Source: Cognatundibacterium crateris (GTDB lineage Bacteria > Pseudomonadota > Gammaproteobacteria > Burkholderiales > Burkholderiaceae_D). Taken from it: a DNA stretch of 64,000 nucleotides. Every line of letters starts with the position of its first letter. The stretch's first letter is position 1. Positions 1 to 9,465 of the stretch are shown here, in pieces. Where the stretch lies: assembly GCF_010078235.1 (NCBI RefSeq), contig NZ_JAABOS010000004.1, positions 305,816 to 369,815 on the forward strand, in the 5' to 3' direction. The notes under the pieces were generated by a model. It saw only the letters and a list, made by a program, of their open reading frames with translations, ran no database searches and was not told the DNA's origin. The translations under genes and the position numbers were made by a program.

Positions 1-308
1 CGCTTGCGATGTTGCCCTTGTCACTGCCGTTTCAGGCCAGCCTGCAGGATGTGTTGATACTGGGTGCGCTGGGATTTTTTCAACTGGGATTGCCTTGTAG
101 TCTGATGGTCAAGGCCTCCGCCAGCCTGAAGGCACACGAAGTGGCCTTGCTGGCTTTGCTTGAAGTTTTGCTGGCGCCCTTGTGGGCCTGGCTATGGGCT
201 GGTGAGACCCCAAATGCGGCCACGCTGGCTGGCGGCACTATCGTTTTGGTGGCCTTGATCGTCAATGAAATCTGGAATTGGCACCAGAAGCCGGGTGAAT
301 CGCAGTAA
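1..308 (+). CDS. DMT-superfamily (EamA-like) transporter, C-terminal part
   Basis: The reading frame is already open at the window's left edge, so the start lies outside. About 100 residues remain, made of three hydrophobic stretches separated by short polar loops and ending in a short charged tail (HQKPGESQ). A segment of the type EVALLALLEVLLAPLWAWL followed by a GE turn resembles the C-terminal half of EamA drug/metabolite transporters, where the last helices follow a conserved Glu-containing helix. The protein would sit in the inner membrane and export a small metabolite, but the substrate cannot be told from this fragment. The next gene, trhP, starts 66 bp downstream on the same strand. 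Confidence 0.7.
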   Translation, partial: LAMLPLSLPFQASLQDVLILGALGFFQLGLPCSLMVKASASLKAHEVALLALLEVLLAPLWAWLWAGETPNAATLAGGTIVLVALIVNEIWNWHQKPGESQ

Positions 309-374
309 AATAGCGGGTTAATTTATTTTTTCCTGTCGGCCTAAACTGCTGGCAGTTTTACCCGGAATTTTGCT

Positions 375-1739
375 ATGTTGAAAGCGCCTGAACTCTTGTT
401 GCCAGCCGGTTCGCTGGAAAAAATGCACGCTGCATTTGATTTTGGTGCAGATGCTGTTTATGCGGGCCAGCCCCGTTACAGCCTGCGTGCCCGTAATAAT
501 GAATTTTCCACGCTGGATGTTTTGCGTGAAGGGATTAGCGGCGCGCATGCCCGTGGCAAGCTGTTTTTTGTTGCCAGCAATATTTTCCCGCATAACTCCA
601 AACTGAAAACCTATCTGCGCGACATGGAGCCGGTGATAGAAATGAAGCCGGATGCACTGATTATGGCTGACCCTGGTCTGATCATGATGGTGCGTGAAAA
701 ATGGCCGGAAGTGAATGTGCATTTATCGGTGCAGGCAAACGCAGTGAACTGGGCCGACGTCAAATTCTGGAAAAAAATGGGCCTGACCCGCGTGATTTTG
801 TCGCGTGAATTGTCGCTCGATGAAATCGAAGAAATCCGCCAGGAATGCCCGGACATGGAGCTGGAAGTCTTTGTACATGGTGCGCTGTGTATCGCGTATT
901 CCGGTCGCTGCCTGTTATCCGGTTACTTCAATCACCGCGATCCGAATCAGGGTACCTGCACCAATTCCTGCCGCTGGGATTACAAGGTCGAAAACGCGAC
1001 TGAAAATGAAACCGGCGATTTGCAGCGTATCCCGGTTGAAACCATCAAGTTCGATTTCAACAAGGCGCTGGAAGAAGCGAATCAATCCTTCTCCGCCATG
1101 GGCGATATGCCGCGTCATCCGCTGGCCGACCGTCCTTACCTGATCGAAGAGGGTGGTAAGCCAGGTCAGTTCATGCCTATCCTCGAAGATGAGCATGGCA
1201 CTTACATCATGAACTCCAAGGATTTGCGTGCCGTTGAGCACGTAGAGCGACTCGCTAAAATCGGCGTCGATTCTTTGAAAGTGGAAGGTCGTACCAAGTC
1301 CCTGTATTACGTCGCCCGTACCGCGCAAGTCTATCGCCGCGCGATTGATGATGCGGTTGCCGGACGTCCGTTTAATCCGCAATTACTGGGTGAATTGAAC
1401 GGCCTCGCGAACCGTGGTTATACCGATGGCTTCTATCAGCGTCATCATACCCAGGACCACCAGAATTACATGGAAGGCGTATCCCAGGCGCATCGCAGTC
1501 AGTACGTTGGTCAGGTATTGCAGATCAATGATGGCTGGGCTGAAATCGAAGTCAAAAACCGCTTCGCAGTCGGCGACCAGATCGAAATCATTTCTCCGCA
1601 AGGCAATGAAATCGTGACCCTGACTGAAATGCGCAACACTGAAAACCAATCTCTGAACATCATTCCGGGTGCAGGTCATAAAGTGCGTATTCCGTTGGAT
1701 GGAAAACACGAAAAAGCCTTAATTGCAAAAATGTTATAA
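375..1739 (+). CDS. trhP: Prephenate-dependent tRNA uridine(34) hydroxylase TrhP (U32 peptidase family, YegQ)
   Basis: This 454-residue protein matches the usual length of E. coli YegQ/TrhP. The U32 family signature is visible near residues 163-181 (EVFVHGALCIAYSGRC), followed by Cys residues in a GTCTNSCRW segment. The N-terminus LKAPELLLPAGSLEKM is typical of the family, whose TIM-barrel domain is followed by a small C-terminal beta domain. TrhP hydroxylates the wobble uridine of certain tRNAs (ho5U34, precursor of cmo5U/mo5U) using prephenate. It was once annotated as a collagenase-like protease, which is misleading. The ATG at 375 has a GGA-containing upstream stretch and gives the family N-terminus. 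It probably stands alone; the next gene begins 68 bp downstream after an AT-rich gap. Confidence 0.88.
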   Translation: MLKAPELLLPAGSLEKMHAAFDFGADAVYAGQPRYSLRARNNEFSTLDVLREGISGAHARGKLFFVASNIFPHNSKLKTYLRDMEPVIEMKPDALIMADPGLIMMVREKWPEVNVHLSVQANAVNWADVKFWKKMGLTRVILSRELSLDEIEEIRQECPDMELEVFVHGALCIAYSGRCLLSGYFNHRDPNQGTCTNSCRWDYKVENATENETGDLQRIPVETIKFDFNKALEEANQSFSAMGDMPRHPLADRPYLIEEGGKPGQFMPILEDEHGTYIMNSKDLRAVEHVERLAKIGVDSLKVEGRTKSLYYVARTAQVYRRAIDDAVAGRPFNPQLLGELNGLANRGYTDGFYQRHHTQDHQNYMEGVSQAHRSQYVGQVLQINDGWAEIEVKNRFAVGDQIEIISPQGNEIVTLTEMRNTENQSLNIIPGAGHKVRIPLDGKHEKALIAKML

Positions 1740-1807
1740 AAATATTATCTGAGAAACATTTGCTTGTGCTAGGATAACTGCGCTCAAACTTTTATTCTGG
1801 AGTGATG

Positions 1808-4279
1808 ATGACGAAAATAGCACAAGCCCTGTTTGTCTCTGCTATGTCGGTGGCAGCATTGACAGCCTGCGGAGGCGGAGGCGGCGGAGGAGATACGACC
1901 GCGCCAGCTCCTGCCCCGCTGCCTACACTCTCAGTAGCGATTACTTCCCCGGCATCGGCTGTGTTATATGCTGGTCGCGGCGTTAGCTTGTCAGCAAACG
2001 CAACTTCGTCAGCGAATCTTACTGCAAACTATAGTTGGGATTTTGGTGACGGCACTACAGGATCCGGTTCTGCTGCAACGCATACCTTTGCCAAAGCGGG
2101 TACTTATGCAGTGAAAGTAACCGCCAGCGACACGAATGGCACGAAAGCGCAATCTACTGTGAATTTGGTGATTGTGGATGTGGTTCTGGATACGCCGACA
2201 ATCACTTCTGCTGGTCAAAACCAGCTGGCCGGTACTGAGGTGAGTTTTACAGGTGCTTCTAAAGATCCAAGTGCCCCAAGTGCTGCACTGACTTATACCT
2301 GGGATTTTGGTGACGTATCCAGCGCAACAGGCGCAAGTGTAAAACACAGCTTCCAGTCAGCCGGGGAGCATTATGTAACACTCACCGTCAAAAATGATTT
2401 GGGTAATACAGCCAAATCTACATTGAATTTTCAGGTGGCACCGGTTGCAGGTTCGCCAAGCTACCCTTCAGTTACCCCTGCATTAGCAAATTCCGTCCCG
2501 AATAGTTCGGTCAGCTTCACTGCTGCTGCGAATGATCCTGCGCAACTACCGCTCACGTATTCATGGAACTTTGGTGATGGCACTACTGCGACGGGTACTT
2601 CTGTGTCGCATACCTATACATCTGCTGGCATGTATAACGTGAGGGTTGTTGTAACAAATTCCAAAGGTTTGAGTTCTTCTACAACGAAACTGTACCCAGT
2701 CGTGCAACAGGTCAGTAATCCGTTGGCCGTTGGATGCTCCGGCACTGGTTGTGCTGCAACCGGGGCAACCAGCTATGCAGGATCCGGTATCGGTATCTGG
2801 CAGTATAAGAATGCAGGGGCGACCGATGCAGTCGCAGATTTTTCCATCTCTGGCGTCAAAGCTGGTCAGGTGGCTACTTTGGTCTTTACCAATCCGGATG
2901 ATAAGCTAAGTCTGGCGAAAGCATCAGCCGGAGCAATCCCGGTGGCACCGTTGCAGACTCAATTGGCGCCGACTTCCTTAACGCTTGCTGCGCACGATGA
3001 GCATGCAGATCACGATAGCGCGCACTCGCTCATGCGTTTTAAAAATCAGGAACTGCTGAAATTGCAGCGCGCTAATCCGGTTGCTCTCAATCCAGTTGTG
3101 CGGGCAGAAAACGTCCCATCTGTGAAGCCTGTCGTCATTGGAGATACACGGGTATGGGTAGATACCTTTAATTCAGCTTCACCAGTCAGTTACAACTTGA
3201 AAGTCAGTCAGATTTGCAAACTGAAGACGGGTCGCAATGCGGTGTTTTGGGCAGATCCTACCGGCGGCGCGACTGCCTCTGATATCCTGGCACTCGCAAA
3301 TACCTTTTGCCTGAATAGCGGCGCAGGAAGTGGTGGTTTCGATCAGCTCACGGATGCCATGGGAGATGCCTATGGTACCAAGAGCTTTAATAACACTATT
3401 TCCGACGCCAATGGACTGCTGGATATTAATGTGGTTCTTCCAAACGTACCTGCATCTACAGGCTGGGGCGGCTATTTTTGGGGGGGTAATAATTACCTGA
3501 AAACGGCATTTACTTCAACAAAGAATAGTAATGAAGCACTGGTATTCTTTGTCAATGGCCCAGAAGTAACCAAGAACCTCAACTACTATAAATCGACTTT
3601 GATGCATGAAGCCGTGCATATGATCAATTTCTATCAGCGATTCTTTGTGCGGGATACGGATCATGATACCTGGCTGGAAGAAACGACAGCGATGATGGGT
3701 GAGGATATTCTGGCCAAGACTATCTTTACTGGTGGCTTCAACAAAATGACCAGTGTCCGTATTCCAGATTACCTAAAAACAGGTGGCGGCGTCAGCTATG
3801 TTAACTGGCCAGATTTGTCGAGTGATAATTATGCATTTGGCGGTGCTTTCGGCGCTTTCCTGAACCGTAAATATGGTGCCAGTTTGTTTAAAAACCTGGT
3901 TACTTCTTGTAATGATGGTTCAGGTGCCGGGAAGGTAACGAGTTATTCTTGTCTGAATACCTTGATTCTGAACGCAGGTGGTTTTGGTGTTGCTGATGAG
4001 TTGACTAAGTTTGGCGCATCCATCTGGAGTAATTTGCCAGCGACTAGCCTGCCTGCAGGCTACGGTTTCCCGCAGCGTACCGTGGATGGTAATTTTGATG
4101 CGGTTGATGTGTTGGCCATGTCGAAAACAGTCTCTATCAAGCCTAGGGCATTTGCTAATATGGCGCCGACTACACATTATTTTGCGCAGGAGACGATCGC
4201 CGCGGGTAAAACTACGTTTGCGAAATCCAATATGATCGTTCCTGTTGGCGCAACCCTGCATGTCGTGATACGTGATTAA
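1808..4279 (+). CDS. Secreted lipoprotein with three PKD domains and a peptidase M30 (hyicolysin-like) metalloprotease domain
   Basis: Three start codons lie in tandem (GTG 1802, ATG 1805, ATG 1808). The GGAG at 1799-1802 is correctly spaced only for ATG 1808, giving 823 residues. A lipoprotein signal ends in LTAC with Cys21 as lipidation site, followed by a Gly-rich linker. Three PKD beta-sandwich repeats follow at about residues 43-124, 130-210 and 216-298, each with a W(D/N)FGD core. The C-terminal half carries a zinc-protease motif HEAVH at 600-604, with a downstream WLEETTAMMGED segment near 622-633 supplying the likely third Glu ligand, as in family M30. It probably degrades extracellular protein from the outer-membrane surface. 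Substrates are unknown. A strong terminator follows the stop. Confidence 0.8.
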   Translation: MTKIAQALFVSAMSVAALTACGGGGGGGDTTAPAPAPLPTLSVAITSPASAVLYAGRGVSLSANATSSANLTANYSWDFGDGTTGSGSAATHTFAKAGTYAVKVTASDTNGTKAQSTVNLVIVDVVLDTPTITSAGQNQLAGTEVSFTGASKDPSAPSAALTYTWDFGDVSSATGASVKHSFQSAGEHYVTLTVKNDLGNTAKSTLNFQVAPVAGSPSYPSVTPALANSVPNSSVSFTAAANDPAQLPLTYSWNFGDGTTATGTSVSHTYTSAGMYNVRVVVTNSKGLSSSTTKLYPVVQQVSNPLAVGCSGTGCAATGATSYAGSGIGIWQYKNAGATDAVADFSISGVKAGQVATLVFTNPDDKLSLAKASAGAIPVAPLQTQLAPTSLTLAAHDEHADHDSAHSLMRFKNQELLKLQRANPVALNPVVRAENVPSVKPVVIGDTRVWVDTFNSASPVSYNLKVSQICKLKTGRNAVFWADPTGGATASDILALANTFCLNSGAGSGGFDQLTDAMGDAYGTKSFNNTISDANGLLDINVVLPNVPASTGWGGYFWGGNNYLKTAFTSTKNSNEALVFFVNGPEVTKNLNYYKSTLMHEAVHMINFYQRFFVRDTDHDTWLEETTAMMGEDILAKTIFTGGFNKMTSVRIPDYLKTGGGVSYVNWPDLSSDNYAFGGAFGAFLNRKYGASLFKNLVTSCNDGSGAGKVTSYSCLNTLILNAGGFGVADELTKFGASIWSNLPATSLPAGYGFPQRTVDGNFDAVDVLAMSKTVSIKPRAFANMAPTTHYFAQETIAAGKTTFAKSNMIVPVGATLHVVIRD

Positions 4280-4309
4280 ATTCAGGTATTAAAACTGCTG
4301 AAACAGAAA

Positions 4310-4340
4310 AACCTCTGGCGTGCAGCCAGAGGTTTTTTTT
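4310..4340 (+). terminator. Rho-independent terminator after the M30 lipoprotein gene
   Basis: A perfect 10-bp stem (AACCTCTGGC / GCCAGAGGTT) with a 5-nt loop is followed by a run of eight T. It lies 30 bp past the stop codon. Confidence 0.92.
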
Positions 4341-4374
4341 CGCCTTCAATGTGACCGGAAAGGGGTGTTAAACC

Positions 4375-4647
4375 ATGTTGTACTTGCTGCTCGCGTGCGC
4401 GGTTTGGAATTTACTGTGTTTGGGCATGATGGGCGTGGATAAGTATTTTGCTGTGCGTGGTAAACAGCGGATTTCTGAATTGACTTTGCTGCTGTCAGCT
4501 TTGTTTGCAGGTAGTGCAGGCATTTGGTTAGGTATGCTGGTATGGCGGCATAAATCGGCCAAACGCAGTTTTCAAACTGGCTTATTGCTGGTGACGCTGT
4601 TGCAGTTGTTGCTGCTCGTTCTGCTGCGCCTATATGCTTTGATCTGA
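4375..4647 (+). CDS. DUF1294 family small membrane protein
   Basis: This 90-residue inner-membrane protein has three hydrophobic segments. Family features are visible: an N-terminal hydrophobic segment followed by GVDKYFAVRGKQRISE, then a small-residue helix (LFAGSAGIWLGML) and the conserved RHKSAKRSF. These match the DUF1294 pattern of a DK-x-A, an RI-E and an HK-x-x-K/R-x-F motif. Function is unknown; some relatives are fused to cold-shock domains. The ATG at 4375 follows an AAGGGG at a suitable distance. It lies just after a terminator and so starts a new transcription unit. Confidence 0.82.
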   Translation: MLYLLLACAVWNLLCLGMMGVDKYFAVRGKQRISELTLLLSALFAGSAGIWLGMLVWRHKSAKRSFQTGLLLVTLLQLLLLVLLRLYALI

Positions 4648-4779
4648 TCGTGTCAGCACTGGCATTTGTGCTGATAACAATGCAGTGCTGACTGTTTCAG
4701 AGGATAATTGCGGGCTAGCCTGGAGTGCGCAGCTAGGCATCAGGTGAGCTTCAATAATCTGCAGTGTTTCGGAGGATGT

Positions 4780-5109
4780 ATGAACTGGTTGTTTCTGGGT
4801 CTGGCTATCGTCTGCGAGGTGATCGCAACTTCTGCATTAAAGGCGTCCGATGGATTTACCCGCTTATGGCCTTCTGTGATATTGATGCTGGGTTACAGCG
4901 CCTCGTTTTACTGCTTATCGATGACCTTGCGCACGATACCGGTAGGTATTGCTTATGCGATCTGGTCAGGTGTGGGCGTGGTGCTGATTTCGCTGGTTGC
5001 CTGGATTTTATATGGGCAAAAGCTGGATTTGGCTGCGATGTTGGGCATCGCCTTGATCGTGGCGGGTGTAGTGGTCTTGAATCTGTTTTCTAAGACAGCC
5101 GCGCATTAA
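4780..5109 (+). CDS. Small multidrug resistance (SMR) family efflux transporter, EmrE-like
   Basis: The 109-residue protein has four transmembrane helices. The conserved membrane-embedded Glu is in helix 1 ([16 protein letters not shown]), the proton/substrate-coupling residue of SMR pumps. The helix 3 motif [16 protein letters not shown] and the helix 4 segment with WILYGQKLD are also family-typical. SMR proteins work as antiparallel dimers exchanging protons for lipophilic cations or guanidinium-type compounds; which subtype this is cannot be decided here. The ATG at 4780 has GGAGG at 4771-4775 with a short 4-nt spacer and yields the normal length. An in-frame upstream start at 4708 would add 24 non-family residues. 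Confidence 0.88.
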   Translation: MNWLFLGLAIVCEVIATSALKASDGFTRLWPSVILMLGYSASFYCLSMTLRTIPVGIAYAIWSGVGVVLISLVAWILYGQKLDLAAMLGIALIVAGVVVLNLFSKTAAH

Positions 5110-5147
5110 AGCCTCGCTGTTTTTCGAGTTTATTTGTGAATGATTGA

Positions 5148-8100
5148 GTGTGTATGGAAGACTTGTCCGGTCTGAGTGAAGATGAATTGCCGCTGGTGTA
5201 TGCGACTGCCTTATATGAGGTGCCGCTAAGTCAGAGTAAGGCGCTGGATTTGCTGCAAATGCGCCGGCAATTAAATGTGATCGGCAATCCTTATGATGCC
5301 AAGCTGGTCAAGGACGTGTTGCAGGAGCTGGCCAGGCGCATGATCCTGCGTCAGGAAATCGGCCTGGGTTATCAGCTGCGCGATGAGCATCGCATGCAAG
5401 TGCTGCTGCATATGCATCAGCAAGGCATATTGAAATCCTGGATCAGCAGTATCCGCGATTTGCTCAAACAACTTGGCGAGTATCAGTATTGGAAGTCCTA
5501 CGACGGCAATTTCTATGCGCGGGAAATACAATTCTCGGTGTTGTCCGGTCGGACCGATGATGCACTGATGTGGCGCGAAAAATTTTTCTCAGTGACCAGC
5601 AATCAGGCACGTTTCCCCGCAGAGAAATTTTTCTCAAGCGAGCCAGGCGTGAGCCTGTTCAGCAGCCTGCGCAGCGTGGATCAGGGCATGTTGTTATGCG
5701 ACTTGTTTCAGCATGCGAACTGGAGTCTGACTGAGTGTCAGTCCGCTTACGAATATGCCTGTGATCAGCTCGACAGCCTGCGGCCACAATGGCCGCAACT
5801 GCCCGCCATGCTGGCCTGGCAAGCGATATTGCGCGGCGATTTCGCGCAGTTTGAAGAATTGTATCCCACGCTGAATCCGCAATATCAGGGCGAATTTCTG
5901 ATCGTTCGCCATATCCTGAATAATCAAATCGTGAATGCGGTAGGGCTGGCGCAAACCTATGCAGAAATGCAGAGAGCAAACAGCGGTAAGCGTAAATTCT
6001 TCATACCGCATTTACTGGGCTTGTTTGTGACTGTCGCGCTGATGGCGAAAAATGATATCGCGAGTCTCAAGCTGGCCAAGAGTCAGATCGATGAGGGTAT
6101 TAAAACCCGCGATGCGAATGCGTATTACATACTGCAGCCCTTTATTAATCATCTGGCGCAGGGTGTGGTATTGCCGGGCGTGCCGTTTGCGGTGCGCAGC
6201 ACCAATGACATTGATGCCTTGTTTGAAGCCTGTGCCGCCCATTGGCAAGATGCGCCGCCGCATCCGCGCCTGCATGGCAAACTGACAGAAATGCGTTTGC
6301 AGATGCAGCAGCGCGGCTATGTCTGGGTGGCGGCAGAAATTGATCGCTTGCTTGTCAAGCAATTTCAGGATGCCGGCGGTTTTAGCGGCTGGCATGCCAA
6401 ACATCAGATTTGCCCACTGGTCGATATCCTGCAAAAAGAAGAATCCTGGAAGCGTGCGCTGAATGCGCTGACACAGTTAAAGCCCGGTGTAGAAAAAATC
6501 GCACCCGTCAAAGAAGAGGGGGTGCGCCTGGCCTGGTTGCTGGATATGCAGTTTCAGGAAATGCGGGCCGAACCGCGCGAACAAAAGCGTGGTGCTAAAA
6601 ACAGCTGGAGTAAGGGGCGTCCGGTTGCACTGCGCCGCTTAGCGCAGGATCAGGACAGCATGCCATATCTGACTGAGCAGGATAAGCAAATCGCCGCCTG
6701 CATACGGCGCGGTGCCGAAGGCTATTATGGCGCCAGTGAATTCGATCTGAATATGGAAAAAGCCTTGCCCAGCCTGGTTGGGCATGGCGCGGTGTATTGG
6801 ATGGACGCGCCGGAAGTGCGTATTGATGTGGTCAAAGCCGAAGTCGCTTTGCTGCTCAAAGAAAGAAACGGGCAAATCAGCTTGCAGCTCGATCCCTATA
6901 TTGCACCGAATGAAGCCACCGTATGGCGCAGGGAAACGCCAACCCGTCTTGCTGTGTATGTGGCGACGCCAGAGATACGGCAAATCAGCGGCATCCTTGG
7001 TCGCGGCCTCAATGTTCCGCTGTCGGCCAAACAGCAATTGATCGATGTGGTGGCAGCGATTGCGCCGCATTTAGCCATTCATTCTGATTTGCCCGAGCTG
7101 GCATCGAATGTGCAGGCGCTGGAGCCGGATATGCGCTTATATGCGCATCTGCTGCCTTTGCATGAGGGCTTAAGAGTGCAAGTACTGGTGCAGCCGCTGC
7201 CGGACGGTGCCTGGCTCACACCGGGTGCAGGCGCGATGAATTTGTTGGGCGAAAAAGAAGGGTTGCCGGTACAGGTCAGTCGTCGCCTGGATGAAGAAAA
7301 GCGTCTGCTGCAGCGTTGTGTACAAGCCTGTCCGGCGCTGGGCGCAGCGGGCAGCGAACACAATGAATGGCAATTGCAGGAACCCGAGCAATGCCTGGAA
7401 TTGCTGACTGAATTGAAGCAGCTCGAAAGCGAAGGTGTAGAGCTGGTGTGGCCGGAAGGGGAGCGCTTCAGATTAAAAGGCAGCCGCTCCATGGACAATC
7501 TGCGCCTGACCATTAAGCGTCAGGGCGAATGGTTTGTCGCAGGCGGTGATGTGGTGCTCGATGATGGTCGCGTGCTGGCCTTGCGTGAGTTATTGCAGAT
7601 GGCCGAATCCGGCAAGGGCCGTTTCCTGAAAATCGGTGATCAGGATTATCTGGCGCTGACGTCCAGCTTCCGTCAGCGGCTGGAAGAAATGCGTGCCTTG
7701 GGCGAACTGAATGCCAAAGGTGAGTTGCGCTTCAATCGCCTGACTGCACCTGCCTTGGCAGAATTGGCAGAGCAGGCTGGTCAGCTGGAAGCCGATCTGG
7801 CCTGGCGCGAACAGGTGCAGAAACTGGATGCGCTGGCAGAATTCCAGCCGGTCTTACCCACCACTTTACAAGCGGAGCTGCGCGATTATCAGCTGGCTGG
7901 TTTTAACTGGCTGGCCCGGCTCGCGCAATGGGGTGTGGGCGCCTGTCTGGCAGATGATATGGGCCTGGGCAAAACCATGCAAACGCTGGCCTTATTACTG
8001 CACAGGGCGACGGGTGGTCCGGCTTTGGTCGTCGCGCCAATTTCAGTGGCGATGAACTGGCAGGCCGAAGCCTTGCGCTTTGCGCCTACACTGCGGGTAC

Positions 8101-9245
8101 GCCCTTATCATGCGGTGCGCTCTTTGGAGGAGCTGGGCGCGTTTGATCTGGTGATCGTCAGCTATGGCATGTTGCAATCCGATGCCAAACTATTCGCCGC
8201 CCAGCATTGGCATACCGTGGTGCTGGATGAGGCGCAAGTGATTAAAAACGCGGCGACGAAGCGCAGCCAGGCAGCGATGGCTTTACAGGCAGATTTCCGC
8301 ATGATCGCCAGCGGTACGCCGGTAGAAAATCATTTGGGCGAATTATGGAATCTATTCCGCTTCATTAATCCGGGTTTACTGGGTTCCAAAGAGAGCTTTG
8401 CCGATCGTTTCAGCACACCGATAGAACGCGGAAGTCAGGGCGGCAAGGACGCCAGACAGCTGCTCAAAAAACTGATACAGCCCTTCATTTTACGTCGTAC
8501 CAAAACCCAGGTATTAACCGAGCTGCCACCACGCACTGAGATTTCGCTGCAAGTTGAACTCAGTGATGAAGAGCGCCATGTGTATGAAGCACTGCGCCAG
8601 GAAGCACTGGAAAAAATCGCCAGCAGCGGTGCTGAAGAAGCGTCTTCATTAAAGGTGTTAGCGGAGATTACCAAGTTACGCCGCTTCTGCTGCCATCCAC
8701 AACTGGTGCTGAAAAATTCTGATATGGCGGGTAGTAAGCTCGCAGTGTTTGACAGTACTTTACAAGAGATACTGGACAACCGGCATAAGGTCCTGGTGTT
8801 CAGTCAGTTCGTGGATCATCTGGCGCTGGTGCGCGAGCTGCTGGAAAAGCAGGAGATCGCTTACCAATATCTGGACGGCAGTACGCCGCCAGCCGAGCGT
8901 AAAAAACGGGTGGATGCTTTCCAGTCGGGCGAGGGCGATGTATTCCTGATTAGCCTGAAAGCCGGTGGTACAGGCCTGAACCTGACCGCTGCCGACTACG
9001 TGATTCACCTCGACCCGTGGTGGAATCCTGCAGTTGAAGATCAGGCCTCAGACCGCGCCCATCGCATGGGCCAGCAACGGCCCGTGACGATATACCGCTT
9101 AGTCACGCAAGATACGATAGAAGAAAAAATCATCGCCTTACATGCGCAAAAACGCGATCTGGCCGATAGCTTGTTGGAAGGTGGTGACGCCACCGCAAGG
9201 CTGGATACGGAATCCTTGTTGCGCTTGTTGAAGGAAAGTGTCTGA
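5148..9245 (+). CDS. Large SNF2-family DEAD/DEAH-box helicase (ATP-dependent DNA translocase)
   Basis: This 1365-residue protein has a long N-terminal region (about 900 residues) without a recognisable motif, followed by a complete SNF2 ATPase. Visible motifs are Walker A GLGKT at 939-943, motif II DEAQ at 1027-1030 (Q in the last position), GTPVENHLGELW for motif III, and C-terminal helicase motifs ending in DRAHRMGQ near 1302. Bacterial SNF2 proteins translocate on duplex DNA and remodel protein-DNA complexes; their cellular roles are poorly known and some act in phage defence. The gene stands alone here. Start is GTG 5148 or ATG 5154; neither has a strong ribosome-binding site. Confidence 0.85.
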   Translation: MCMEDLSGLSEDELPLVYATALYEVPLSQSKALDLLQMRRQLNVIGNPYDAKLVKDVLQELARRMILRQEIGLGYQLRDEHRMQVLLHMHQQGILKSWISSIRDLLKQLGEYQYWKSYDGNFYAREIQFSVLSGRTDDALMWREKFFSVTSNQARFPAEKFFSSEPGVSLFSSLRSVDQGMLLCDLFQHANWSLTECQSAYEYACDQLDSLRPQWPQLPAMLAWQAILRGDFAQFEELYPTLNPQYQGEFLIVRHILNNQIVNAVGLAQTYAEMQRANSGKRKFFIPHLLGLFVTVALMAKNDIASLKLAKSQIDEGIKTRDANAYYILQPFINHLAQGVVLPGVPFAVRSTNDIDALFEACAAHWQDAPPHPRLHGKLTEMRLQMQQRGYVWVAAEIDRLLVKQFQDAGGFSGWHAKHQICPLVDILQKEESWKRALNALTQLKPGVEKIAPVKEEGVRLAWLLDMQFQEMRAEPREQKRGAKNSWSKGRPVALRRLAQDQDSMPYLTEQDKQIAACIRRGAEGYYGASEFDLNMEKALPSLVGHGAVYWMDAPEVRIDVVKAEVALLLKERNGQISLQLDPYIAPNEATVWRRETPTRLAVYVATPEIRQISGILGRGLNVPLSAKQQLIDVVAAIAPHLAIHSDLPELASNVQALEPDMRLYAHLLPLHEGLRVQVLVQPLPDGAWLTPGAGAMNLLGEKEGLPVQVSRRLDEEKRLLQRCVQACPALGAAGSEHNEWQLQEPEQCLELLTELKQLESEGVELVWPEGERFRLKGSRSMDNLRLTIKRQGEWFVAGGDVVLDDGRVLALRELLQMAESGKGRFLKIGDQDYLALTSSFRQRLEEMRALGELNAKGELRFNRLTAPALAELAEQAGQLEADLAWREQVQKLDALAEFQPVLPTTLQAELRDYQLAGFNWLARLAQWGVGACLADDMGLGKTMQTLALLLHRATGGPALVVAPISVAMNWQAEALRFAPTLRVRPYHAVRSLEELGAFDLVIVSYGMLQSDAKLFAAQHWHTVVLDEAQVIKNAATKRSQAAMALQADFRMIASGTPVENHLGELWNLFRFINPGLLGSKESFADRFSTPIERGSQGGKDARQLLKKLIQPFILRRTKTQVLTELPPRTEISLQVELSDEERHVYEALRQEALEKIASSGAEEASSLKVLAEITKLRRFCCHPQLVLKNSDMAGSKLAVFDSTLQEILDNRHKVLVFSQFVDHLALVRELLEKQEIAYQYLDGSTPPAERKKRVDAFQSGEGDVFLISLKAGGTGLNLTAADYVIHLDPWWNPAVEDQASDRAHRMGQQRPVTIYRLVTQDTIEEKIIALHAQKRDLADSLLEGGDATARLDTESLLRLLKESV

Positions 9246-9465
9246 TTTGTTTGGATAGCTGGCAGTGTTTGTGTGCATACGCCGCATCACTGTCAGCTGT
9301 TTAATAATTAAAGCCAGTCATCAATTCATTCAACAATTCTGTCATCAAAATCATCATTTGAAAAGTTGAAATGCTTCGTTGGCACTGAGCATACAGTTCC
9401 ATATACTTTATTCCATCAGCAGTGATTCAAGCTCACGTAGTCTTAACTCATGGATGGAGTAAATA

